Shown piece after piece: positions 54,533 through 64,000 of a DNA stretch of 64,000 nt. Location: the NCBI RefSeq assembly GCF_000308475.2, contig NZ_BAFT02000038.1:186001-250000 (forward strand), read 5' to 3'. Every line of letters starts with the position of its first letter. Position 1 is the stretch's first letter. Both the position numbers and the translations under genes were made by a program. Below the pieces are notes generated by a model. That model was not told where the DNA came from. It saw only the letters and a program-made list of their open reading frames with translations, and ran no database searches. Source of the DNA: Nocardia brasiliensis NBRC 14402 (GTDB lineage: Bacteria; Actinomycetota; Actinomycetes; Mycobacteriales; Mycobacteriaceae).

Positions 54533-55810
54533 TCAGCTCCCCTGCGCCTCGACCGCCGCCCGCATCCCCGCGGTGATCGTCGCGACCTCTTCGGTCGTGC
54601 TGATGAACGGCGGCATCGTGTAGATCAGGTTGCGGAAGGGCCGCAGCCAGACGCCGGCCGCGACCGCGGCATCGGTCGCGGTGCGCATGTCCACGGGACG
54701 GTCCAGTTCGATCACGCCGATCGCACCGAGCACGCGCACGTCCACGACGCCGGGGAGTTCCCGTATCGGGGCGAGGCCGGTTTCGAGCTCGGCCGCGATC
54801 CGCGCCACTTCCCCGCGCCAATCCCGCGCGCGCAGCAGTTCGATCGAGGCGACCGCGACGGCGCACGCCAGCGGGTTGCCCATGAAGGTGGGTCCGTGCA
54901 TCAGTCCGCCGTGCCCGGCGCTGATCGTCTCGGCGATCTGCGATGTGCACAGCGCGGCGGCCAGCGTGAGGTACCCACCGGTCAGCGATTTGCCCACGCA
55001 CAGCACGTCCGGGCTCACGCCGACCTGGTCGGCCGCGAAAAGTGTTCCGGTACGGCCGAATCCGGTCGCGATCTCGTCGAAGACGAGCAGCACCCCGTGT
55101 TCGTCGCACAGCCTGCGCAGCTCGGTCAGATACCGCGGATGATGCCAGCGCATACCGCCCGCGCCCTGCACGATCGGTTCCACGATGACCGCGGCGAGTT
55201 CGTCGGCGTGCTCGCTGATCATCCGCGCCAGCTCCGCTACATAGCCGGGTTCGTAGTCACGCGGCGGCAGCGGCGCGAAAAGCTGGTCGACCAGCACGTC
55301 GGTCCACAGCGCATGCATGCCGCCCGCCGGGTCGCAGACGCTCATCGGCGTGAAGGTGTCCCCGTGGTACCCGCCCCGCCAGGTCAGCAGCCGCCGTTTC
55401 GCGGGCAGGTCCCGACTGCGCCAATATTGCAGGCACATCTTGACCGCGACCTCGACCGACACCGAGCCGGAATCGCAGAGGAACACCTTGTCCAGGCCGG
55501 CGGGGGTGATCTCGACGAGCAGTTCGGCCAGGCGCGCGGCCGGTTCGTGGGTGAGCCCGCCGAACATGACGTGGCTCATCCGCTGCGACTGGGCGACGAG
55601 CGCGGCATCGAGCACGGGGTGCCGGTAGCCGTGGATGACGGCCCACCACGAACTCATCCCGTCGACCAGTATCCGGCCGTCGGCCAGGGTCAGCCGGGCG
55701 CCGGCCGCTTCGGCCACCACCAGCGGTTCGGTGGTGGCCGGAAATCCGCCGTAGGGGTGCCAGACATGTTTGGCGTCGATAGCGGTGATCTCGTCAGGTG
55801 TCAGTGCCAC
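54533..55810 (-). CDS. bioA: adenosylmethionine-8-amino-7-oxononanoate aminotransferase
   Basis: BioA transfers an amino group from SAM to KAPA to give DAPA. The 425-residue PLP protein has [84 protein letters not shown] and [16 protein letters not shown] (PLP Lys). The GTG at 55810 follows GCGAGGA; longer in-frame upstream sequence would include the BioQ box. It is divergent from the MarR-GNAT gene. Confidence 0.96.
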   Translation of the reverse strand: MALTPDEITAIDAKHVWHPYGGFPATTEPLVVAEAAGARLTLADGRILVDGMSSWWAVIHGYRHPVLDAALVAQSQRMSHVMFGGLTHEPAARLAELLVEITPAGLDKVFLCDSGSVSVEVAVKMCLQYWRSRDLPAKRRLLTWRGGYHGDTFTPMSVCDPAGGMHALWTDVLVDQLFAPLPPRDYEPGYVAELARMISEHADELAAVIVEPIVQGAGGMRWHHPRYLTELRRLCDEHGVLLVFDEIATGFGRTGTLFAADQVGVSPDVLCVGKSLTGGYLTLAAALCTSQIAETISAGHGGLMHGPTFMGNPLACAVAVASIELLRARDWRGEVARIAAELETGLAPIRELPGVVDVRVLGAIGVIELDRPVDMRTATDAAVAAGVWLRPFRNLIYTMPPFISTTEEVATITAGMRAAVEAQGS

Positions 55811-55853
55811 AGGAATCCTCGCGGTCGCGACTGCCCGGCCTCGCGCACGGGCT

Positions 55854-55866
55854 TGAACGGCGTTCA
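55854..55866. promoter_or_regulatory. BioQ operator upstream of bioA
   Basis: TGAAC-ggc-GTTCA inside CTTGAACGGCGTTCAAG, 44 nt before the bioA GTG. Confidence 0.85.
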
Positions 55867-55940
55867 AGTTACCACCCGAGCTGCGCCGGAACATCCGACG
55901 ACGGCATTTTCCGGCGCCACCAGCCTGTGCGGCGTATTCT

Positions 55941-55953
55941 TTGACTCAGTCAA
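55941..55953. promoter_or_regulatory. candidate MarR operator
   Basis: TTGACTCAGTCAA, a 13-bp palindrome 35 nt before the MarR-GNAT start, with a further TTGACGTCA at about 55972. Probably an autoregulatory site. Confidence 0.55.
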
Positions 55954-55988
55954 CGATCTATTTGACGTCACCGAGGAACGGAGCCGTC

Positions 55989-56933
55989 GTGACCACCGTC
56001 GCCGCCACCGATATCGCCGCAGTCCGGGAGTTCAACCGCCGCTACACCCGAGTCATCGGCGTGCTTCGGGAAGGGTTGCTGGACAGCGAGTATTCGCTGA
56101 CCGAGGTGCGAATCCTGTTCGAGCTCGCCAACTCCGGGATCACCGAGGTGGTAACCCTGCGGCAGACACTGGATCTCGACGCCGGATACCTCAGCCGCAT
56201 CCTGACCCGCTTCGAACGCGAGGGCCTGGTGCTGCGCAACCGTTCCGACAGCGACGGCCGCCGCCAGGAGGTGCGGCTGACCGCGAAGGGCAAGGAGATC
56301 TTCGCCGTGCTCGATCAACGCTCCAGCGACGAGATCGGCTACCTGCTCAACGCCAAACCGCCCGCCACCCGCGCCCGGCTGGTCACCGCGATGCGGACCA
56401 TCCAGCAGATCCTCGATCATCCGGCCAATGCCGCCGCCGCGCCCCCGTTCGCCCTCCGCCCGCCCGCGCCGGGCGATTTCGGCTGGGTCATCGAGCGGCA
56501 CGCCCGGCTCTACACCGACGAATACGGCTGGGACGGCACGTATGAGGAGCTGATCGTCCGCATCGTCGCCGACTACCTGCACTCGCACGACGAGCAGCGC
56601 GAGCGCGCCTGGATCGCCGAATCCGGTGGCGCGCCGGTCGGCAGCATCTTCTGTGTCGCCGAGAACGAAACCACCGCGCGGTTGCGCCTGCTGCTCGTCG
56701 AGCCCACCGCCCGCGGCCTCGGCGTCGGTTCGGCGCTGGTCGAGGAATGCTTGCGCTTCGCGACCGCGGCCGGGTACCGCGAGATCGTGCTGTGGACCAA
56801 CGACGTGCTCACCGCGGCCCGGCACATCTATCAGCGCGCGGGTTTCGAACTCGCCGAGGAGAGCCCGCATCACAGCTGGGGCGCCGACCTGATCGGCCAA
56901 ACCTGGCGCCGGTCACTCGGTCCCGCACGCTGA
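55989..56933 (+). CDS. MarR-GNAT fusion protein
   Basis: The 314-residue protein joins a MarR winged helix (LLDSEYSLTEVRILFELANS, TLRQTLDLDAGYLSRILTRFEREGLV, wing DGRRQEVRLTAKGKEIF; residues ~15-145) to a GNAT acetyltransferase domain (RPPAPGDFGWVIERHARLY, GSIFCVAENETTARLRLLLV, acetyl-CoA loop RGLGVGSALVEECL, GYREIVLWTNDVLTAARHIYQRAGFEL). The GTG at 55989 follows GGAG; a TTG further upstream would lie inside the TTGACTCAGTCAA palindrome. Such fusions occur widely; the acetylated substrate is unknown. Confidence 0.92.
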   Translation: MTTVAATDIAAVREFNRRYTRVIGVLREGLLDSEYSLTEVRILFELANSGITEVVTLRQTLDLDAGYLSRILTRFEREGLVLRNRSDSDGRRQEVRLTAKGKEIFAVLDQRSSDEIGYLLNAKPPATRARLVTAMRTIQQILDHPANAAAAPPFALRPPAPGDFGWVIERHARLYTDEYGWDGTYEELIVRIVADYLHSHDEQRERAWIAESGGAPVGSIFCVAENETTARLRLLLVEPTARGLGVGSALVEECLRFATAAGYREIVLWTNDVLTAARHIYQRAGFELAEESPHHSWGADLIGQTWRRSLGPAR

Positions 56934-56949
56934 GCCGCCCCCGCACGAA

Positions 56950-57408
56950 TCATCCGGCAGGATCGGCGAATTCGACGTCCAGCGCATCCCGCACCGCAGC
57001 CAGCGCCCGGCGCAACTCGGCCGACCGGCGAGCGCCGAGCCCGTCGGCGAGCGCGAGTTCGATCCGCCGGATCTGCTGTGCCGCAACGCCGAGCGCCGTC
57101 TCGCCGGCCGCGGTGAGCACCACGAGCCGGGCCCGCCGATCGGCCGGATCGACCCGCCGCTCGACCAGCCCGCAGCGCTCGAGGTGAATCACCAACTCCC
57201 CCATCGACTGCTGCGTCATCCCGGCCGCCTCGGCCAGGGTCGTGATCCGGGATCCCGCCGGGTCGAGGTGCCGGAACACCACATAGTGCGCAGGCCGGAG
57301 CCGGTCGTCGAGGCGCGCACGCAACTCCCGATTGAGTGCGCGTTCGTAAGCGGCAGTGGCTTGACTCAGCAGTTTCAGCAGGGTGGCATTCGCATCGGCA
57401 GTTGACAC
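56950..57408 (-). CDS. MarR family transcriptional regulator divergent from cupin gene
   Basis: The 152-residue protein shows LLSQATAAYERALNRELRAR, LRPAHYVVFRHLDPAGSRIT, TLAEAAGMTQQSMGELVIHL (recognition helix) and the wing VDPADRRARLVVLTAAGET. The GTG at 57408 is used; the frame upstream runs into the cupin gene. An AAGGT-t-ACCTT palindrome lies in the 30-bp gap to the divergent cupin gene, so it probably controls both genes. Confidence 0.9.
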   Translation of the reverse strand: MSTADANATLLKLLSQATAAYERALNRELRARLDDRLRPAHYVVFRHLDPAGSRITTLAEAAGMTQQSMGELVIHLERCGLVERRVDPADRRARLVVLTAAGETALGVAAQQIRRIELALADGLGARRSAELRRALAAVRDALDVEFADPAG

Positions 57409-57414
57409 ATTACG

Positions 57415-57425
57415 AAGGTTACCTT
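57415..57425. promoter_or_regulatory. candidate MarR operator between MarR and cupin genes
   Basis: AAGGT-t-ACCTT, centred in the short divergent intergenic region next to a TTATAT -10-like sequence. Confidence 0.6.
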
Positions 57426-57438
57426 TATATCTTGAAGT

Positions 57439-57987
57439 ATGCGAGACAGTACGACCCTCACCTTCCGCAACGGGCACCGCGTCACGTTCGTCGCGGAGGG
57501 AACCGACGAACAGGGCCCCTACCTGCGGTTGCGTCACACATTGCCGCACGCCGGGCGCCAGGCCGGCCCGCACTGGCACCCCGTTCTGGCCGAGCAGTGG
57601 ACCATCCGGCAAGGCCGCAACCGGTACCGCATCGACGGGGTCGAGGTGATCGCGAATCCCGGCGACACGGTGACAGCGCCGGCGGGCACGGTGCACGAGT
57701 TCTGGAGCGAGACCGCCGACACCGTGTTCGACCACGAGATCCGGCCACCCCTGCGGCACTGGGAGATGTTCCAGCTCTGGCACAACCTGGACATCGCGGG
57801 CAAAACAACCCGGGGCCGGGTGCCGCGTGACCCGCTCGCGCTGGCATTGCTGTGGGATTACCAAGACGGCTACCTGGCCGGCCTCCCCGCGTGGGCGCAA
57901 CGCGCGGTGCTGGGCGGACTGGCTCGGCTTGCCGTTCGATTCGGCTACCGGCGGCGCTGGTTGCCCACCCCCGCCGACGCCCGCTGA
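57439..57987 (+). CDS. cupin domain protein
   Basis: The 182-residue protein has a cupin barrel: [20 protein letters not shown] (metal His pair and Glu-like Gln position) and [15 protein letters not shown] (second motif), residues ~40-95. A ~70-residue C-terminal segment follows ([40 protein letters not shown]) that may lie on the membrane. It is divergent from a MarR regulator with a shared palindrome, hinting at induction by a small molecule. Enzymatic role unknown. Confidence 0.83.
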   Translation: MRDSTTLTFRNGHRVTFVAEGTDEQGPYLRLRHTLPHAGRQAGPHWHPVLAEQWTIRQGRNRYRIDGVEVIANPGDTVTAPAGTVHEFWSETADTVFDHEIRPPLRHWEMFQLWHNLDIAGKTTRGRVPRDPLALALLWDYQDGYLAGLPAWAQRAVLGGLARLAVRFGYRRRWLPTPADAR

Positions 57988-58032
57988 GCGCCAGGTCCCA
58001 ACCACCCGCAGCACCCGAATCACCGCTGCCGC

Positions 58033-58038
58033 TAGTGT
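58033..58038 (+). promoter_or_regulatory. -10 element, probable leaderless start of glgX
   Basis: TAGTGT, seven bases before the ATG at 58046, with no Shine-Dalgarno. Confidence 0.55.
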
Positions 58039-58045
58039 CGTTCCT

Positions 58046-60162
<2,117 letters not shown>

Positions 60163-60166
<4 letters not shown>

Positions 60167-62610
60167 CCCCACCGCCCATGACCCCCTCGGATGCGACAGA
60201 GACCCACGTGACCGACCCACTTTCGCTGCGCCGGACCCAGGCCCGCCCGACCACGATCCGCAGCACCTACCGGCTGCAACTGCGCCCTGACGCACTGACT
60301 TTCGCCGACGCCCGCGCGATCGCGGAATACCTACAGCAGCTGGGCATCTCGCACCTGTACCTGTCGCCGATCCTCACCGCGACGAAGGGTTCGACGCACG
60401 GCTACGACGTCACCGACCCGACCACGGTCTCCGCCGCGCTCGGCGGCCCCGCCGGGCTGAAGGCACTCTCGGACGAAGTACGCAGTCGCGGTATGGGTTT
60501 GCTCGTCGACCTGGTGCCCAACCATGTCGGGGTGGCCGACCCGCGGCAGAACCCGTGGTGGTGGGATGTGCTGCGCAACGGCCGCGAGTCGCCCTTCGCG
60601 CACTACTTCGACATCGATTGGAGCGCGGGCAACGGCGCGGGCGGGCGCCTCGCCCTGCCCGTGCTGCAGAGCGAGAACGACCCTGCCGCACTAACTGTCG
60701 ACCGTTCGGGTGCCGAACCCATGCTGGCACTGCATGATCTGCGGTTCCCGATCGCGCCCGGCACCGACGGCGACAACGCCCTGCGCATCCACGACAAGCA
60801 GCACTACCGCCTGGTGAGCTGGAAAGCCGGAGTGTGCACCTACCGCCGGTACTTCACCGTGGGCGGGCTCGCCGCCATCCGGCAGGAGGACCCGGAGGTC
60901 TTCGAGATCACCCATCGCGAGCTCGCGGCGTGGTGCGCGCACGACATCATCGACGGCGTGCGGATCGATCACCCGGACGGATTGGCCGACCCCGGTGCGT
61001 ATCTCATCCGCCTGCGCCAGATCATCGGGCCGAACCGGCTGCTGCTCGTGGAGAAGGTGCTGTCCAATCGGGAGCCGCTGGACGCGACTCTGCCGATCGA
61101 CGGCACCACCGGTTACGACGCGCTCGCCGACGTGGGCGGGGTGCTGATCGATCCGGAGGGCGAACCCGCGCTCACCGAATTGTCCTGCCGCTTCGCCGGA
61201 CATGGCAGCGACCGCGCCTGGATCTCCGAGACCGAGCACCGGATCAAGCGGGCCGTCGCCGAAACCGTGCTCACCGCCGATGTCCGGCGGTTGGTCGCGG
61301 CCATCAAACGCGACGCGCGCGCCGAGTCGGTGGACACCATGGCGCTGACCAACGCCACCATCGAGGTGCTGGCGTTCATGCCGGTCTATCGCACCGATTA
61401 CGCACCGCTGGCCGGGATGACCGCGGCCGTGATCACCGAGGTGGAACGGCGCAACAGCGAGCTGACCAACCCGCTCGCGGTGCTGACGGCGGCGCTGGCC
61501 ATGGGCGGCGAGGCGGTGACCCGCTTCCATCAGGTCGGCGGCGCGATCCTGGCCAAGGCGGTCGAGGACACCATGTTCTACCAGGCGGCCCGGCTGGTGT
61601 CGCTGCAGGAGATGGGCGGTAACCCGGCCCGCTTCGGGCGCTCGCTGATCGAGTTCCATCTCGCCAATATCGAACGCGCGCAACGCTGGCCCGCCACCAT
61701 GACCACGCTGTCCACCCATGACACCAAGCGCGGCGAGGACGTGCGGGCGCGGATCGGCGTGCTCTCGCAGGCCGCGAAGGACTGGGCGCGCAGCGTCACC
61801 GCGTGGCAGGAGACCGCGCCCGGTCCCGATGGCGCCACCACATTGTTCCTGCTGCAGAACATGTTCGGTGTGTGGCCGCCGGACGGCAGGCCGGCGGCGG
61901 CGATTCCCGGCTTCCGGGAGCGTCTGCACCAGTTCGCGGAGAAGGCGATTCGCGAGGCGGGCACCAAGACCTCTTGGGAGGAACCGGACGCTGCCTTCGA
62001 GGACGAGGTGCACACCTGGGTGGACACGGTGATCGACGGGCCGGTGGGCACCGAACTCGGCGATCTCGTGCATCGGCTCGCACCGCACGCGTGGTCGGAC
62101 GCGCTGGCGCAGAAGCTGTTGCAGCTGTGCGGCCCCGGCATCCCCGATCTGTATCAGGGCTGCGAACTGTGGGAGGACTCGCTGGTCGACCCGGACAACC
62201 GGCGACCGGTCGATTTCGCCCTGCGCGCGGGCATGCTGCAATCGCTCACCGGCACACCGGAACTCGATGTCACCGGCGCGGTCAAGATGTGGATCGTGGC
62301 CTACGCGCTGTGGCTGCGACGGGAACGGCCCGACTGTTTCGTCGGCGGCACCTACGCTCCGCTCTTCGGCACCGGCGGCGAGGCCCAGCGGTTGATCGCC
62401 TACACCCGCGGCCGGCCCGCCGAAGCGCCCGAGATCATCGTCGCGGCCACCCGGCACAGCGTCGGTCTCGCCGAAACCGGCTGGGGCGACACCGCTCTCG
62501 AACTACCGGAGGGCACCTGGATCGATCGCCTGACCGGCCATACCTTCCAGGGCCGCATCCGCATCGAGCGCCTGTTCGCCCGCCTCCCGGTGGCCTTGCT
62601 CGTCCGTTAG
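60163..62610 (+). CDS. treY: maltooligosyl trehalose synthase
   Basis: TreY converts the reducing end of maltodextrins to a trehalose unit. The 815-residue GH13 protein has [73 protein letters not shown] (nucleophile Asp), [14 protein letters not shown] (Glu), [14 protein letters not shown] and [20 protein letters not shown] (Asp). The first ATG overlaps the glgX stop. Its usual partner treZ does not follow: the next gene is convergent and overlaps by 4 nt. Confidence 0.95.
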
Positions 62611-63791
62611 ACGGCGGTCAAGGCCGGGTCCGGCTCGACGGTTTCGTCGAGCAGGTGCACCGAAACCGGGGTGACCTTCTCCAGCAGTTCTTCGGGGAAC
62701 ATGCCGCCGAAGCGGGCGCGCCAGCGGCGCAGGTTGGGCGGCAGGTAGTCGTCGGCCTCGTTGACCAGTGAGGCCAGCCGGATGCCCTGCTCGTGGCCGT
62801 TGGCGAGGCGACGCCAGGAATCGAGGTAGAAGCGCGGGCTGCGCGGATGCCGAAGGGTGCGCAGCACATTCAGCACGCGGTAGCCGACGCCGAGCGAGGG
62901 ATGCAACTTCATGTGGTTTCCACCCGAGGCCAGGCAGCCTTTGGACAGTGCCGCCAGCCGATCGTGATCGAAAGCGAGCCCGACGGATTCGGCCTCGCGC
63001 ACCATCCAGCGCAGCGTGACATCGGACAGCCCGCACTCCTTGTGGCCGCCCCCGACATCACTGTGCGCGCCCTCGAACCACACCTGCTTCACCCGCTGGA
63101 AACCCCTGCGGTATTTGATATTCGGCTCGACCGGCACCTCCCAGAGGCACGGCTCGAAGTTACGCCGGCGCTCGTCGATGGCCAGCGCCTGCCGCGCGCA
63201 GTGCACGCTCGGCGCGAGTTTGACGTTGTGGAACCGGTACCGCAGCGAGGTGAGCCCGGGCACCCCGAGCGCGCCCACGGTGTCGAAGACGCCGAGGAAG
63301 TTCACCTTGGGCTGTTCGACATGGCAATTGTCCTTGCGGAATTTCGTCCACGCCGCCGGAATGCTGCCGTCCTTGGGCGGTACCTGCTGGTGGATCTCGA
63401 GCGCCTTCGGGTATTTGCCGCTGATCATCGCCTCGGGCGTGAGGATGCCGATCCGATCGATCAATCCGGACAGACTACGCGCGGTGAACGCGCCGCGGCT
63501 GAAACCGAAGATGTAGATCTCATCGCCCGGCTCCCAGTTCAGCGCCAGGTGCCAGTACGCGGACGACAGGTTCGCTTCGAGACCGAGGCCGAACGCGCCC
63601 CCCATCAGCCGGTCGGCGAGGAAGCCCCGGGCACCGGGCCCGGACACATAGGTGACCCACTGCTGGATCTTCTCCCCCGTCGGGCCGGGCGCGTCGAACC
63701 GGATCGTCTGCGCGATCTTGATGATGTTCGATACCGTGCTGCTCGATTCGGCTTTCCAGGTGCCGTCACAACATACGACCAGGCGTTTCAT
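62607..63791 (-). CDS. DUF2235 family alpha/beta hydrolase (Tle1-like)
   Basis: The 394-residue protein matches DUF2235, the catalytic region of type VI lipase Tle1: KRLVVCCDGTWKAESSSTVS at the N-terminus, nucleophile elbow IYIFGFSRGAFTARSLSGLI, NFLGVFDTVGALGVPG, QVWFEGAHSDVGGGHKECG and DVTLRWMVREAE. No signal peptide or T6SS gene is near, so a housekeeping lipase or esterase role is more likely than toxin. GGGAGGATG precedes the ATG. Its stop overlaps that of treY tail to tail. Confidence 0.9.
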   Translation of the reverse strand: MKRLVVCCDGTWKAESSSTVSNIIKIAQTIRFDAPGPTGEKIQQWVTYVSGPGARGFLADRLMGGAFGLGLEANLSSAYWHLALNWEPGDEIYIFGFSRGAFTARSLSGLIDRIGILTPEAMISGKYPKALEIHQQVPPKDGSIPAAWTKFRKDNCHVEQPKVNFLGVFDTVGALGVPGLTSLRYRFHNVKLAPSVHCARQALAIDERRRNFEPCLWEVPVEPNIKYRRGFQRVKQVWFEGAHSDVGGGHKECGLSDVTLRWMVREAESVGLAFDHDRLAALSKGCLASGGNHMKLHPSLGVGYRVLNVLRTLRHPRSPRFYLDSWRRLANGHEQGIRLASLVNEADDYLPPNLRRWRARFGGMFPEELLEKVTPVSVHLLDETVEPDPALTAV

Positions 63792-63916
63792 GGACTCATC
63801 CTCCCGCTGGGATCCATTGGAAACCTGCGTACTCGACTACTCGAATCATCGAGTGACACTGCGGGGATGTTAATGAAAGACGCGTGTTTCCAACGCCGTC
63901 CGGCGGAACTGCCCGG

Positions 63917-64000
63917 TCAGAGCCAGGTGGGATCGCCGAAGACGGCCCCGGAATCATCGACCTCGGGCGATTTGGAATCCACGTAGGCGTACTGGCGCAG
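63917..64000 (-). CDS. 3' end of an unidentified gene
   Basis: A minus-strand frame enters from the window edge and stops at 63917, giving 27 residues: LRQYAYVDSKSPEVDDSGAV then FGDPTWL. This is too short to identify. It is on the same strand as the DUF2235 gene, 125 nt upstream of it. Confidence 0.5.
   Translation of the reverse strand: MRQYAYVDSKSPEVDDSGAVFGDPTWL

Noticed and set aside
62607..63791. DUF2235 protein as a type VI secretion lipase effector
   Set aside because: No T6SS component, VgrG, PAAR or immunity gene is nearby, and DUF2235 proteins occur in organisms without T6SS.

Overview
The window comes from a high-GC actinobacterium of the Mycobacteriales, most likely Nocardia. 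The reasons are GC-rich codon use, GTG starts, frequent ATGA/GTGA overlaps between genes, and a gene order that closely follows the Mycobacterium tuberculosis block from treX/treY through bioA-bioF-bioD, bioB-bsaP, nadA-nadB-nadC, hisD-C-B-H-A-impA-F-I, bcpB and trpE-TIGR02234-trpC-B-A to lgt and a TM2 protein. The genus call is inference; the synteny is recalled knowledge, not a search result.

Layout. 1-2.8 kb: partial unknown gene, a polar amino-acid ABC permease and binding lipoprotein, and a TM2 protein. 2.9-3.35 kb: an 83-84 bp tandem repeat array with hairpins running into the end of lgt. 3.3-10.4 kb: lgt and the tryptophan genes (trpA, small coupled ORF, trpB, trpC, membrane protein, trpE). 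10.5-14.3 kb: small hypothetical, BCP peroxiredoxin, membrane protein, two MarR regulators, hisI and a paired SMR exporter. 14.5-22.4 kb: the his operon on the minus strand, with a MarR/membrane pair and a secreted protein inserted between hisA and hisH. PriA/HisA probably also supplies the TrpF step, since no trpF is present. 22.9-27.3 kb: Ser/Thr kinase, penicillin-binding lipoprotein, NAT acetyltransferase.

27.3-37.4 kb is accessory: a MarR remnant, a DUF4870 protein, two paralogous secreted esterases, a 0.6-kb noncoding inverted repeat, a frameshifted gene, SDR/TetR, MFS/ArsR and an HTH_42 protein. 37.4-41.9 kb: de novo NAD genes nadA-nadB-nadC, divergent from an NrtR regulator whose palindrome overlaps a consensus -10. 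42-44.5 kb: an internally duplicated DUF6506-like protein, a small basic protein, a deletion scar holding the 3' ends of a divergent tetR/membrane gene pair, a P-loop kinase-like protein and a DUF1353 protein.

44.5-55.9 kb: biotin synthesis (bioB-bsaP, bioD, bioF, bioA) and its regulator bioQ, with three TGAAC-N3-GTTCA BioQ boxes. Between them lies a cobalamin-riboswitch-controlled BtuC/D/F-type uptake operon. Three related long hairpins surround bioD. 55.9-64 kb: a MarR-GNAT fusion, MarR/cupin pair, glgX(treX)-treY, a DUF2235 hydrolase where treZ is expected, and the end of an unknown gene.

The most unusual signals are: (i) two homologous tiny ORFs, one wedged between trpB and trpA, the other before hisA, each overlapping the following start by 4 nt; (ii) several palindromic or tandem noncoding repeat families; (iii) a consistent TANNNT-N6/7-start arrangement pointing to many leaderless mRNAs; (iv) three decayed genes.
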